Translations under genes and position numbers: made by a program
Assembly: GCF_030398385.1 (NCBI RefSeq)
Contig: NZ_JAOAOQ010000001.1
Span: 341,035 to 405,034, forward strand
Origin: Aquibium sp. ELW1220
Lineage (GTDB): Bacteria; Pseudomonadota; Alphaproteobacteria; Rhizobiales; Rhizobiaceae
DNA length: 64,000 bases
Direction: 5' to 3'
Shown here: piece after piece, positions 1-9,880 of the stretch
Layout: each line of letters begins with the position of its first letter
Numbering within the stretch: the first letter of the stretch is position 1
Notes under the pieces: model-generated
The model's input: the letters and a program-made list of their open reading frames with translations, nothing else
The model's database searches: none
Told to the model about the DNA's origin: nothing

Positions 1-3000
1 GAGCCGTCGCCAGCCGGTCTCCTGGTTGATCGGGCCGAACCGCTGCGCCGTTCGCCCGCCGGCTGCGGACGGGCCGTAGGTCATCGAGATCATGATGACG
101 TCGCGCTCGTCGCCCTGCACGTTTTCGAGGTTCTTGACGAAGAAGGGCTCGCCGCCGTCCTCGCTCTCCGCTTCGGCGAGCGCCTTGGCGATCGAGGGAT
201 CGGCATCCGCCTGTGCTGCGAGTTCGTCGGCGATGCGCTGCGTCTGCTTGATGTTCATCGCCACGACGCCGAGGCTGCGGCTCCTGTTCTCGACGAGGAA
301 GCGCGCCGCAGCCTCCGCGACGGCGCGCGCTTCGATCGGGTTGACGCCCTTTGTGGCGAGGCCGTCCGGCATGAAGGTCCAGCCGATGCCGAAGCGGTCG
401 GCCTGGCCGGCCGGGGAGGGGAAGACGATCAGCTCGTCCTTGTAGAACTGCCGGTTGGAGAAGGCGATCAGCGCCTCGTGACGGGAGCGGTAGTGCCATT
501 TCAGCATGCGCTGGTCGAAGATGCTGGAAGCGAGTTCGAGGATGCTCTTGCTGTCCTCGGCCAGCGTGACTTCGTCTTCGTCCTCGTCCTCCGCGCGGTC
601 GGCGATCCGGTCGAAGAAGGATGTCGGCGGCAATTGCTTCGTATCCCCGACGATGATGGCCTGGCCGCCGCGCGCCAGCGCGCCGATCGCGTCTTCCGGC
701 CGCATCTGCGAGGCTTCGTCCATGATCACCAGGTCGAACTTCAGCGTGCCCGGCGCGATGTACTGCGCCACCGAAAGCGGTCCCATCATGAAGCAGGGCT
801 TCAACGCCTGGATAGCGCGGCCCGCGCGGTGGACCAGCTGGCGGATGGGAATGTGTCGCCGCTGCTTGGCGAGTTCGTGCCTGACCAGGGCCATCTCGGT
901 GATTTCAGCCAGTTTTCCGGACGATTTCCCCTCCGGCGGACGGCGCTCGACCAGCTTGGCGGCGATCGCGGACCGGCGCAGTTCCATCACCTGCGCGTCG
1001 ATCGCCCGATACTCCTCGCGAAGCGCGTCGAGCGTCCTGGCGGAGGCCGCATGGAGAGACGGCGCTTTCGTGAAGGCGCGGCGCGCCAGGGCATCGTAGA
1101 CGAGGAAGTCGAGGCATGTCGGCAAGAGGTCGACGTCGAGCGTGCCGGCGCTCGCCGCACGCGCCAGGTCGCGCTCGGGTCCGGCTTCGCAGGCGCGCCG
1201 GAACCGGTCGAAATCGAGCCATTGCGGCAGAAGCTCCGGCCTGGAGGCCGCCAGCCGCGCACGCGCCGCCACGCCCGCAAGCCGCGGCGCCGTTCCGCCG
1301 AACCAGAGAGTCGCGTCCAGTCCGGTGTCGGCCATGGCCGCGGTCTCCGCGACGATCAAATCCCTTGCAGCTTCCGCGCAGGCATCGACCTGCGATCGCA
1401 GCCGTGTCCACGACGCGTCGTCCGAAGCATCGCGGGCAAGCGCCTGCAGCGATCCGAGGTCCGATGACGCCACCAGGGAATGCCAGAATGAAGCGCTGTC
1501 GGCCGCGCCGATCGCCGACCGGTCCATTACGTCGAGCGCAGCCATGCTGGCCTCGCTGCAGGATTGGCCGAGAGCGTGCAGGGCAGCAGGGCTGAGGCGC
1601 ATGAGGTCGTCGCCGATCGCCCCGGGCAGCTGCGAACGAACCCGGGCGGCCCATTCCGCGACGTCGATCGCGGACTGGAAATCGAAGGACGCGTCACGTG
1701 CCCCTTCGCCCAGGCGTTCGTCCGGCTGGCGATCGGCGCTGAGGGCGGCGAGGTCGAGCAGCAGGGTCCGGAGCGCGCCGAACCGCTTCGCCCGTTCGCC
1801 CGCCTTCGCCTTGAGATGCGCCGGTCGCGCCAGTTGCTCCCATCGGGCGGCGGCGGCGCGCCAGCGCCGGCCGAAGCGGGCGAAGAAGCCGGCCTGATCG
1901 AGGGCTGCGGACCATTCTTCGAGATCGTCTGGACTGATCGTGAAGGCATCGCTCCTGAAGACCTCGCGCAGCTCGGCCTGCTTTCGATCGAGGTCCTGCA
2001 CACGCGCCCGGTGTGCCCGCACGAATGCGGCGGCCTCGGGTGACAGGAGGAAATCGTTTCTGACGAGGAGACCGCTCACCGGGGCGGACTGGCCGGCGCG
2101 GAGGATATCGGCCAGTATCGCCAGGCCGGACGCGCTCCGGGGCAGGGCGTGGCCCGTCAGCGCCTCCATACGCTTCGCGATGTCCTCCGCCAGATGCGCC
2201 GCGCCTCGTCGGGTATCGAGGCCGCGCAGCCGGTCCGGTGCCTCGGCCACCGTGGAGGCATCCAGTTCGGGCAGCCCCGTCTGCCGAAGCGCGGCTGCGA
2301 ACCCGTCGGCCGCATCGGCCCAGCCCGTCATGAGCGCCGCGACGCGTTCGCGATCATGCGGCAGCACCCGGAGAGCCGAAACGCCGGCCCAGGGATGCCC
2401 TTGCGCCGGCCCGCTCACCTCGAGGTCCCGGAAGGCGGCGGCCAGATGCAGGAGGCGTCCCTTGGCATCGGCCAGGTCCGCCCAGACGAGGGTCTCGGGA
2501 TGGTCCACCCGGCTGCCGCTGGCTTCGAGACGCCTGACGTTCGGCCCGAGCCTGCGTCGGGCGCGACCGGCCTGCATCAGGGCGTCGCCGACGGTGAGGT
2601 CGCGCAAGGCGCCGACGGGACTGCCGATGATCTCGATGTAGTCCGACAGCTTCCTGCGGCGATCGGACAGGCGCGACAGCGCCGCCTCCAGGTCCCTTGA
2701 CGATCGGCTCCGTCCCGCGATCTTCACGCGGTCGCCGATGTCGTCCAGCACCTCCGTCTTGCGCGTCTTGTGGCTGTGCAGCTCGAGGCAGAAGTCGCCG
2801 AGCCCCAGCTCACGCATTCTCCGCCGGACGACTTCCAGCGCCGCCAGCTTTTCCGCCACGAACAGGACGGTCTTGCCACCGGCCAGCGCGGCCGCGACCA
2901 GATTGGTGATGGTCTGCGACTTGCCCGTCCCGGGCGGCCCCTCGATGACCAGGTTGCGCCCGCCGAGCGCGGTCTGAAGCGCCTCGCACTGCGAGCCGTC

Positions 3001-4029
3001 CGCGCGGTCGACCAGTTCGAGCGCAAGATCCCGCGCCTCCGCCGCGGCGGGCGACATGTCGATGCCTGCAAACGCCGTCGGGGACCGGCCTTCGTCTTCG
3101 TCGCCCTCCAGAATGATGCGCACCAGCGGGTGGCCGTCAATCGGCGCGTGCTCGGGCCACTTGGCGGGGTCGAGATCGAGGTAGAGCAGGATCTTGCCGA
3201 ACTCGAAGAGCCCGAGCGTCACGTAGCGCCGGACGATCCAGTCGGACTTGTGGCGAATGGCGCGCCCGACCTCGGCCAGGAAATCCTCGATCGTCTGGCC
3301 GTCCTGCAGCACGGGCAGCCTGATGTTGAACTCCTCCAGCTTCTTCTGCAGCGACAGGTTCGGCTGCAGCTCCTCGCCCGTCCAGCGGACGCGTGTGCGG
3401 GTGCGGCCGCCGCGCGTCAGTTCGCGTTCGAGCTCGACCGGGAGCAGCAGGAGCGGCGCCTGGTGCGACCTCGCCGTCGCCTGGTCGCGCCATTCGAGGA
3501 AGCCGAATGCCATGTAGAGCATGTTGGCACCGCTCTCCTCGATCGCCGTGCGGCCGGCCGCCCGGATCTTGCGCAGCCGCGCGTCGAGCTCGTCGGGAAA
3601 GTGCAGGGTCTGGATCTTCCGGTCCGCGTGCCGCTCGGGCCGCAGGAAGCTGTCGGTCTCGACGGGCAGGTCGTGATCGGTGTTCAGGCCGAGATGGCGT
3701 GCCCAGATCGCCGCATCGGGACGTTTCGGCTCCGGCGCCTCGCCGGCGCGGGGCACCTCGTCGCTCCTGGCGTGCCACTCGTCGAGTTCCCGCCGCGAGG
3801 GATCGGCGACCGCCTCGAAGGTGAAATGGTCGCCGTCGAGCAGGCTCTCGAAGAGGATCTCCGGAAGCTCGTCGACGACCCGCAGGCACGAGGCGCGCGG
3901 ATGCCGGAAGCTCAGCATCTTGTTGGTCGTGGACAGGTCGAGCAGTTTCGTGCGCAGCCGGTCCAGCCGCGCGGCCGCAACCGCGCTTCGCCGGGGGGCG
4001 AGGCCCTGGTCCAGATCACGAGCATTCAT
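1..4029 (-). CDS. DUF4011-type superfamily 1 helicase (C-terminus beyond the left edge)
   Basis: A very large SF1 (Upf1/DNA2-like) helicase of at least 1343 residues that runs off the left edge. Residues about 22-44 (LDRLRTKLLDLSTTNKML...) are the typical start of the DUF4011 domain. The Walker A motif GPPGTGKSQT has its lysine at residue 370. The Walker B/motif II MDEASQ comes only at about 1103, so about 730 residues lie between motifs I and II, as is usual for this family. GDTKQLPPTSFF follows at about 1125-1140, and a motif V/VI-like NLENVQGDERDVIMI near 1297-1312. The start is the ATG at 4029, the first Met before DUF4011. Family members often end in a DUF3320 or nuclease-like domain, which cannot be seen here. 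It is divergent from the exonuclease-RecQ-UvrD gene 308 bp away. Role inferred: DNA or RNA unwinding in genome maintenance or phage defence; the substrate is unknown. Confidence 0.88.
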   Translation of the reverse strand, partial: MNARDLDQGLAPRRSAVAAARLDRLRTKLLDLSTTNKMLSFRHPRASCLRVVDELPEILFESLLDGDHFTFEAVADPSRRELDEWHARSDEVPRAGEAPEPKRPDAAIWARHLGLNTDHDLPVETDSFLRPERHADRKIQTLHFPDELDARLRKIRAAGRTAIEESGANMLYMAFGFLEWRDQATARSHQAPLLLLPVELERELTRGGRTRTRVRWTGEELQPNLSLQKKLEEFNIRLPVLQDGQTIEDFLAEVGRAIRHKSDWIVRRYVTLGLFEFGKILLYLDLDPAKWPEHAPIDGHPLVRIILEGDEDEGRSPTAFAGIDMSPAAAEARDLALELVDRADGSQCEALQTALGGRNLVIEGPPGTGKSQTITNLVAAALAGGKTVLFVAEKLAALEVVRRRMRELGLGDFCLELHSHKTRKTEVLDDIGDRVKIAGRSRSSRDLEAALSRLSDRRRKLSDYIEIIGSPVGALRDLTVGDALMQAGRARRRLGPNVRRLEASGSRVDHPETLVWADLADAKGRLLHLAAAFRDLEVSGPAQGHPWAGVSALRVLPHDRERVAALMTGWADAADGFAAALRQTGLPELDASTVAEAPDRLRGLDTRRGAAHLAEDIAKRMEALTGHALPRSASGLAILADILRAGQSAPVSGLLVRNDFLLSPEAAAFVRAHRARVQDLDRKQAELREVFRSDAFTISPDDLEEWSAALDQAGFFARFGRRWRAAAARWEQLARPAHLKAKAGERAKRFGALRTLLLDLAALSADRQPDERLGEGARDASFDFQSAIDVAEWAARVRSQLPGAIGDDLMRLSPAALHALGQSCSEASMAALDVMDRSAIGAADSASFWHSLVASSDLGSLQALARDASDDASWTRLRSQVDACAEAARDLIVAETAAMADTGLDATLWFGGTAPRLAGVAARARLAASRPELLPQWLDFDRFRRACEAGPERDLARAASAGTLDVDLLPTCLDFLVYDALARRAFTKAPSLHAASARTLDALREEYRAIDAQVMELRRSAIAAKLVERRPPEGKSSGKLAEITEMALVRHELAKQRRHIPIRQLVHRAGRAIQALKPCFMMGPLSVAQYIAPGTLKFDLVIMDEASQMRPEDAIGALARGGQAIIVGDTKQLPPTSFFDRIADRAEDEDEDEVTLAEDSKSILELASSIFDQRMLKWHYRSRHEALIAFSNRQFYKDELIVFPSPAGQADRFGIGWTFMPDGLATKGVNPIEARAVAEAAARFLVENRSRSLGVVAMNIKQTQRIADELAAQADADPSIAKALAEAESEDGGEPFFVKNLENVQGDERDVIMISMTYGPSAAGGRTAQRFGPINQETGWRRL

Positions 4030-4337
4030 TCCGTCAAGCGTCCCCTGCGTCTGCATTCCTGGCGTGCAACGGTTCTTCGCGTTCTAGCATAGGCCAGCCA
4101 CGGCGGCGCCATACAAGGTTGCAGATTCGCCAATGCCCCCATGCCGATCAAGCCGCGATCGCTTTCGGTCCACAGGCGGGGGCGGGTGCCCGATCCCGCG
4201 TCGATTCATTTTCACGACAGCGGGCTTGTAAGCAGGCGGCCGGGCTTGTTCATTGTGCCCTGGCCGGAAGCCATTCCTTTCGGCGCGAGAGATCACTGTT
4301 GCAGATCATTTCATCCCGTGCCTGATATTGCCGCTGC
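4030..4337. promoter_or_regulatory. Divergent intergenic region between two giant helicase genes
   Basis: This 308-bp stretch separates the start codons of the two divergent helicases and must hold both promoters. No convincing gene, strong dyad or good -35/-10 pair was recognised by eye. It is somewhat less GC-rich than the flanking coding sequence. Neither gene has an obvious strong Shine-Dalgarno sequence. Confidence 0.5.
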
Positions 4338-7300
4338 ATGACCGAATCCTTTCAAGCCCTGCTGCAGCGCTGTATTTCGGTCGACCTGGAAGTGGATCCG
4401 GCAACCGCCACCATCTTCGCTTTCGCGGCGGTGCGCGACGATGATCGCCCGGCGGTTCTGGCTGGGAAGCGCGATCTTCTTGCGGCGCTGGACCGGCTCG
4501 ACGCACAGGCGGGCGGGGCCGACCATGTGCTCGGCCACAACATCATCCGTCACGACCTGCCGCATCTCTCCGCGGCGCGGCCTTCGCTGGAGAAGCTGTT
4601 CCAATCGCCGATCGACACCTTGTGGCTCAATCCGCTGGCCTTCCCGCGCAATCCCTACCACCATCTGGTCAAGCATTATCAGGACGGGCGCCTCCAGGCC
4701 GGTCATGTCAACGACCCGGAGCAGGATGCGCGGCTGGTGTTCCAGGTGCTGCGCAATCAGCTGGCGGCGCTGGCCGAACAGAATGCCGGCCAGCCGGATG
4801 CGCTCGCGGCCTTCCATTTCCTCACCACGCGGATGGAGAACCCTGGCGGTTTCGACGCGGTGTTCCGCGCGGTGCGGGGGGCCGCGGCGCCCGATGCGCC
4901 GGCGGCCAGCGAAGCGATCGTCCGGCTGCTGGCCGGCCGCGCCTGCGAAAGGCGCCTCGAACAGACGCTCGCCCGTCTCGCCAGTCCGCAGCTCGGATGG
5001 CCCATGGCCTATGCCCTGTCATGGATCCTGGTGGCCGGCGGCGATTCCGTCATGCCGCCCTGGGTTCGGGCGCAGTTCCGCGAGGCCTCGCTCATCGTGC
5101 GCCACCTGCGCGACACGAACTGCGACAGCCCCGGCTGCGCCTGGTGCGGCGAAAGGAACGATCCGGTCCGCGCCCTGGCCCGCTGGTTCGGCTTCGGGTC
5201 CTTCCGCGCCCAGCCGGTGGACGACGAGGGTCGTCCGTTGCAGGAGCGGATCGTCGACGAGGCGATGCGCGGCGCCTCGATCCTCGGCATCCTGCCGACC
5301 GGCACCGGCAAGTCCGTCTGCTACCAGATTCCCGCCCTGTCGAAGTTCGACACGACCGGAGCGCTGACCGTGGTGATCTCGCCGCTGGTCGCGCTGATGG
5401 CCGATCAGGTGCAGGGCATGGCGCGGGCGGGGATCGCCTCGGCCGTCACCGTCAACGGCATGCTGTCGATGCCGGAGAGGCAGGACGCGCTGGACCGCGT
5501 GCGGCTGGGCGAGGCGGCGATGCTGCTGATCTCGCCCGAGCAACTGCGCAGCAATTCCGTCCGCTCCGTCCTGGCGCAGCGCGAGATCGGGCTCTGGGTG
5601 CTGGACGAGGCGCATTGCGTGTCGAAGTGGGGCCATGATTTCCGGCCCGACTACCGCTATGTCAGCCGGTTCATCAAGGAGACGTCCGGGGACGAACCCG
5701 CCGCGCCGGTGCTGTGCCTGACCGCCACCGCCAGGCCCGAGGTGGTGCGCGACATCCGAGACCACTTCAAGTCCCGCCTCGACCGCGAGCTGATCCTGCT
5801 CGACGGCGGCGCGACGCGGGAGAATCTGAGCTTCGAGGTGCGCGCCACGCAGCGCGCGACGAAGCTCGCCGACATCCTCGACGTGATCGAGGCAAAGCTG
5901 CCCCAGGATGGCGCATCGGGCGCCGTCGTCTATTGCGCGACGCGCGGCGAGACCGAGCGCGTCGCGGAGTTCCTCAGGCAGCAGGGCCTGGCGGCGGACC
6001 GGTTCCACGCCGGGCTCACGCCCGAGGAGAAGCGCGAGATCCAGGAGCGGTTTCGCGTCGGCACGCTGCGGATCATCGCCGCGACCAACGCCTTCGGCAT
6101 GGGCATCGACAAGCCCGACATCCGGCTCGTGGTGCATGGCGACATTCCCGGCTCGCTGGAGAACTATCTGCAGGAAGCCGGGCGGGCGGGCCGCGACCGG
6201 GCCAGCGCCGATTGCGTCCTGTTGTTTTCCGCCGATGACGTCGAGCGGCAGTTCTCGCTGTCGGCCCGCTCGCGGCTCGCCCGGCACGAGATCGGCGCCA
6301 TCCTGAAGGCGCTGCGGCGGCTGGACGACCGGTTGAAGAAGACCGGCACCGTGGTGGCCACGCCTGGCGAAGTGGTGAAGGCGGAACGCGACCAGGAATT
6401 CGAGCGCGACAGCGCCACCGACGACACGAGGGTCAAGACCGCGGTGTCCTGGCTGGAAGAGTCCGCGCTGCTGAGCCGCGAGGAGAACCGTGTCCAGGTC
6501 TTTCCGTCGTCGCTCAGGATCCGCCGCCTGGAGGAGGCCGAGGCGATCCTGGCCAGGGCCGTGATCACGGATACGCGTCGCAGGCAGATGCTGGACATCA
6601 CCCGCCACCTGATGAACGCGTCGCCCGATCAGGGCATTTCCACCGACGAACTGGCAGGCGTCAGCGGATTGACCGGCGGCATGCTGATCAAGGCGCTGGC
6701 CGATCTCGAGGCGCTGGGCATCGCGCGCAACGATCTGGCGGTCACCATCTACGTCCATGTCACCGTCGAGGGGCATTCGCAGCAGCGACTGGCACAGGCC
6801 GCAGAGCTCGAAACCGCCCTGATCGCCGCGATGCGCGAGCTTGCCCCCGATGCCGAGGGGGCAGGGGATATACCGCTCCATCTGGCCGAGACGTGCCAGA
6901 TGCTGCGGAACCAGGGGCATGGCGGGGTAAGCCCCGATCTCGTCGAGAAGCTCTTGCGCGGCATGGGACGCGACGGGCGCGACCAGGACGGCGGCAAGGG
7001 CAATCTGCGGCTGCGCAAGGCGTCGCGGAACACGCTGGCGGTGTCGCTGCAGCGCTCCTGGCAGGCGCTCGAACAGACGGCAGACCTGCGCCGGCAGGGC
7101 GCCGAACTGCTGCTTTCGCATCTCCTGGGCAAGCTGCCGAAAGGAAGCCGCGGCAAGGACCTCCAGGTCGAGACGACGATCGGCGATCTGCTCGCCGCCC
7201 TGAACGGCGACGCCCTGCTGCGCGGCAGCGGCATCCAGGACATGACGAAGCTGATGGACCGCGCGCTGCTGTGGCTGCACGAGCAGGGCGTGGTGACGCT

Positions 7301-9443
7301 GGGCAAGGGTCTGACGGTGTTCCGGCAGGCGATGACGATTCACCTGAACCCCGCGGGCGGCCAGTTCACGAACAAGGATTTCGTGCCCCTCGAGGAGCAT
7401 TACGCCGAGCAGACCATCCAGACCCATGTCATGGCCGCCTATGCGGAGCGGGGCCTGGCGGCGATGGATCAGGCCCTGCGCCTTTCCGAGGACTACTTCG
7501 TCCTGGCGCGCGACGCCTTCCTGCGGCGATGGCTGCCGGGTCGCGGCGCCGAACTGCGGCGCCAGACGACGGGCGCCTCGTGGAAGAAGATCGTCGATGT
7601 GCTGGACAACCCCGTCCAGCAGAAGATCGTCGCCGACGACCGCGAGCAGACGAGCGTCCTGGTGCTGGCCGGCCCCGGCTCGGGCAAGACCAGGGTCCTG
7701 GTCCACCGCATCGCCTATCTGATCCGCGTCCGGCGCGAGGATCCGCGCGGCATCCTCGTCCTGACCTACAACCGCCATGCTGCCGCCGAGATCCGCATCC
7801 GCCTTCGCCACCTGATCGGCGACGATGCCAATGCCGTCACCATCTCGACCTGCCACGCACTCGCGATGCGGCTGGTCGGCGCGAGCTTCGCGGGAGCCGC
7901 AAGCGAGACGAAGCACGACTTCGACGGCATCCTCCTGGAGGCGGTGCGGCAGCTGAACGGCGAAGGCCTGGGCAGGCTGGAAGCGGAGGCGCAGCGCGAG
8001 ACGCTGATCCAGGGCTATCGCTGGATGCTGGTGGACGAGTACCAGGACATCGGCCCGGAGGAATATGCGCTGATCTCGGCCATCGCGGGGCGGTCGCTCG
8101 CCGACAGGGATGCGCGGCTCAGCCTGTTTGCGGTGGGCGACGACGACCAGAACATCTATGCCTTCACCGGCGCCTCGATCCGCTTCATCCGCCAGTTCGA
8201 GACGGACTACAGCGCGCGGCCGGAATTCCTGGTCGAGAACTACCGGTCGACGGGACACATCATCGCGGCGGCCAATGCGGCGATAACGCCCGCCGCCGAT
8301 CGGATGAAGGCGGGCCACGACATTCTGATCGATCGCAGGCGCGGCAGGGAGCCCGCCGGCGGCGACATGGCGTCGCTCGATCCGGTCGGCCAGGGGCGGG
8401 TGCAACTGCTGAAGGTCCCGCCGGGCGATCTGGCGCAGGCGATCGCCGCGGTGGACGAACTGGCGCGGCTCTCGCGCCTCGATCCGGAATGGGCCTGGTC
8501 GCGGACCGCGATCATCGCGCGGGACTGGCGCCGGCTGGCGCCCGTGCGGGCCTATGCCGAGACGCTGGGCATTCCCGTGGAGATGGCCAACGAGAGCCTG
8601 CCCAGCATCTGGCGCCTGCGCGAGATGCAGCGTTTCGTCGACGCGCTGCGCCGCGACGGGGGCCGCCTGCTCGGCATCCGCGACCTGGTCGACGTGCTGA
8701 ACGCCATCCCGTCGAACCGCTGGACCGAGCTCATCGCCGAAGGCATCGCGGCGCTGGCGAAGGAACTCGCCAGCAAGACCATGCCCGTGCCGGATCTCGT
8801 CGAGTGGTTCGCGGAATGGGCGCAGGATGCCCGCGGCGACCAGCGCGGGCTGCTGCTGTCGACCGCGCATCGGTCGAAGGGGCTGGAGTTCGACGACGTC
8901 GTCATCCTGAACGGCGGCTGGGACAAGGCTTCCCAGGGCGAGGACCCCGACGCGCCGCGCCGCCTGTTCTACGTCGCCATGACCCGCGCCCGCCGCAGCC
9001 TCGCCATCCTCGCAGACGGCCCGCATCCTATCGTGCGGCCCGGCGGGGAGCACCTACTGTGCCGGGATGCCCCGCCGGCCGCAGCCGGGATCGCTCTTCC
9101 GACCGCGCTGTACCAGGTGCCGAACCTCAGGAACGTCGACCTCTCCTGGGCCGGTCGGCGGAGGGCGGGCCACCCCTCGCTGGCGGCGATTTCGGAGGCG
9201 AAGGCCGGCGACCCGCTGCGCATCGTCCCCGATGGCGGCGCCTGGATGATGCAGGACGCAAAGGGCCGGGCGCTCGGCCGCATGGCCAGAAGCTGGTCGC
9301 CGCCCGACGGCCTCGCCTTCCGCCGCGCCGAGATCGGCGTCATCGTCCGCTGGCGCAAGACCGACAGCGCAGACGAGTTTCGCACGCACCTCCAGCGGGA
9401 CGTCTGGGAAGCGGTGGTTCCGGAGATCGTGTTCGACCGGTGA
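4338..9443 (+). CDS. DEDD exonuclease-RecQ-UvrD triple-fusion helicase
   Basis: A 1701-residue protein with three enzymatic modules. The N-terminus is a DnaQ/RNase T-like exonuclease: D16-x-E18, N68/D73 (GHNIIRHD) and D130 (NDPEQDA). A RecQ SF2 core follows: Walker A TGTGKS with K325, D423-E-A-H, LTATA, and motif VI QEAGRAGRDR near 612. After a long helical linker comes a UvrD/Rep SF1 helicase: GPGSGKT with K1117, VDEYQD near 1232, GDDDQNIYAF near 1266, LVENYRST, STAHRSKGLEF and YVAMTRARRS near 1545. Exonuclease plus RecQ recalls WRN, but with an SF1 motor added. The ATG at 4338 begins right before the exonuclease domain. It is divergent from the DUF4011 helicase, suggesting a shared repair or defence role (inference). 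All Walker residues are intact, so it is probably active. Confidence 0.93.
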   Translation: MTESFQALLQRCISVDLEVDPATATIFAFAAVRDDDRPAVLAGKRDLLAALDRLDAQAGGADHVLGHNIIRHDLPHLSAARPSLEKLFQSPIDTLWLNPLAFPRNPYHHLVKHYQDGRLQAGHVNDPEQDARLVFQVLRNQLAALAEQNAGQPDALAAFHFLTTRMENPGGFDAVFRAVRGAAAPDAPAASEAIVRLLAGRACERRLEQTLARLASPQLGWPMAYALSWILVAGGDSVMPPWVRAQFREASLIVRHLRDTNCDSPGCAWCGERNDPVRALARWFGFGSFRAQPVDDEGRPLQERIVDEAMRGASILGILPTGTGKSVCYQIPALSKFDTTGALTVVISPLVALMADQVQGMARAGIASAVTVNGMLSMPERQDALDRVRLGEAAMLLISPEQLRSNSVRSVLAQREIGLWVLDEAHCVSKWGHDFRPDYRYVSRFIKETSGDEPAAPVLCLTATARPEVVRDIRDHFKSRLDRELILLDGGATRENLSFEVRATQRATKLADILDVIEAKLPQDGASGAVVYCATRGETERVAEFLRQQGLAADRFHAGLTPEEKREIQERFRVGTLRIIAATNAFGMGIDKPDIRLVVHGDIPGSLENYLQEAGRAGRDRASADCVLLFSADDVERQFSLSARSRLARHEIGAILKALRRLDDRLKKTGTVVATPGEVVKAERDQEFERDSATDDTRVKTAVSWLEESALLSREENRVQVFPSSLRIRRLEEAEAILARAVITDTRRRQMLDITRHLMNASPDQGISTDELAGVSGLTGGMLIKALADLEALGIARNDLAVTIYVHVTVEGHSQQRLAQAAELETALIAAMRELAPDAEGAGDIPLHLAETCQMLRNQGHGGVSPDLVEKLLRGMGRDGRDQDGGKGNLRLRKASRNTLAVSLQRSWQALEQTADLRRQGAELLLSHLLGKLPKGSRGKDLQVETTIGDLLAALNGDALLRGSGIQDMTKLMDRALLWLHEQGVVTLGKGLTVFRQAMTIHLNPAGGQFTNKDFVPLEEHYAEQTIQTHVMAAYAERGLAAMDQALRLSEDYFVLARDAFLRRWLPGRGAELRRQTTGASWKKIVDVLDNPVQQKIVADDREQTSVLVLAGPGSGKTRVLVHRIAYLIRVRREDPRGILVLTYNRHAAAEIRIRLRHLIGDDANAVTISTCHALAMRLVGASFAGAASETKHDFDGILLEAVRQLNGEGLGRLEAEAQRETLIQGYRWMLVDEYQDIGPEEYALISAIAGRSLADRDARLSLFAVGDDDQNIYAFTGASIRFIRQFETDYSARPEFLVENYRSTGHIIAAANAAITPAADRMKAGHDILIDRRRGREPAGGDMASLDPVGQGRVQLLKVPPGDLAQAIAAVDELARLSRLDPEWAWSRTAIIARDWRRLAPVRAYAETLGIPVEMANESLPSIWRLREMQRFVDALRRDGGRLLGIRDLVDVLNAIPSNRWTELIAEGIAALAKELASKTMPVPDLVEWFAEWAQDARGDQRGLLLSTAHRSKGLEFDDVVILNGGWDKASQGEDPDAPRRLFYVAMTRARRSLAILADGPHPIVRPGGEHLLCRDAPPAAAGIALPTALYQVPNLRNVDLSWAGRRRAGHPSLAAISEAKAGDPLRIVPDGGAWMMQDAKGRALGRMARSWSPPDGLAFRRAEIGVIVRWRKTDSADEFRTHLQRDVWEAVVPEIVFDR

Positions 9444-9880
9444 GGGTGGCGGAAGCGTGGTCGGGGGAGGGCGAGCGCGTTCCCCAGCCTTCGATGCATC
9501 GCGCCGCCTCGCAAGGCCCGGCTGCCCGCCATTGATGCGGCGGAGATTCAGGACATCCGCTCCTGCAGATATCTGCAGGATCGTATCGTTCACGGCTATT
9601 CCCTCTCACGATGGCGACGGCGGTCAGCGCCAGCGAGAGCTTCCCTCTTCCACAACGCGAAACGCGGCTCGTCGCGTTCCTCGTTACGGCTCGGTGCGCA
9701 AGATGTTCGGCCCGAGGCGGATCTCCTGATCCACGCTGCTCGCCCGACGGGACGCCAGGCGAGGCTGGGGATGGGCATGGGGCGACCGGCATGCCTTCGC
9801 GGCCGGAGCCGCAGGCCCCCACATCCCCCCGCGCCAGCGGCCTGCTACCAGTGGCGCGACGCCATACCGAGGAGCCTGCC
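9444..9880. other. 437-bp gap with no convincing gene
   Basis: The region between the triple-fusion helicase and the MFS transporter. Short reading frames exist but look like GC-rich noise without family features. The only clear structure is the 20-bp perfect palindrome at 9561-9580. An in-frame extension of the MFS protein upstream of 9881 gives low-complexity sequence unlike a transporter N-terminus and was not accepted. Confidence 0.6.
9561..9580. promoter_or_regulatory. 20-bp perfect palindrome
   Basis: TCCTGCAGATATCTGCAGGA is a perfect inverted repeat without a loop, 118 bp after the stop of the helicase fusion and 300 bp before the MFS start. Absence of a spacer and of a following T-run argues against a rho-independent terminator. 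A dimeric regulator's operator or a recombination site are options. Function is not shown by the sequence. Confidence 0.45.

Noticed and set aside
5019..9053. A 1344-residue open frame antisense to the exonuclease-RecQ-UvrD gene
   Set aside because: It mirrors the coding strand of a gene with clear motifs; high GC gives long antisense frames. Its residues are Arg/Gln/His/Ala-rich without any family match.
9611..9880. N-terminal extension of the MFS transporter
   Set aside because: The extra 90 residues are low-complexity, whereas a TTG with a well-placed GAGGAG starts the normal-length protein.
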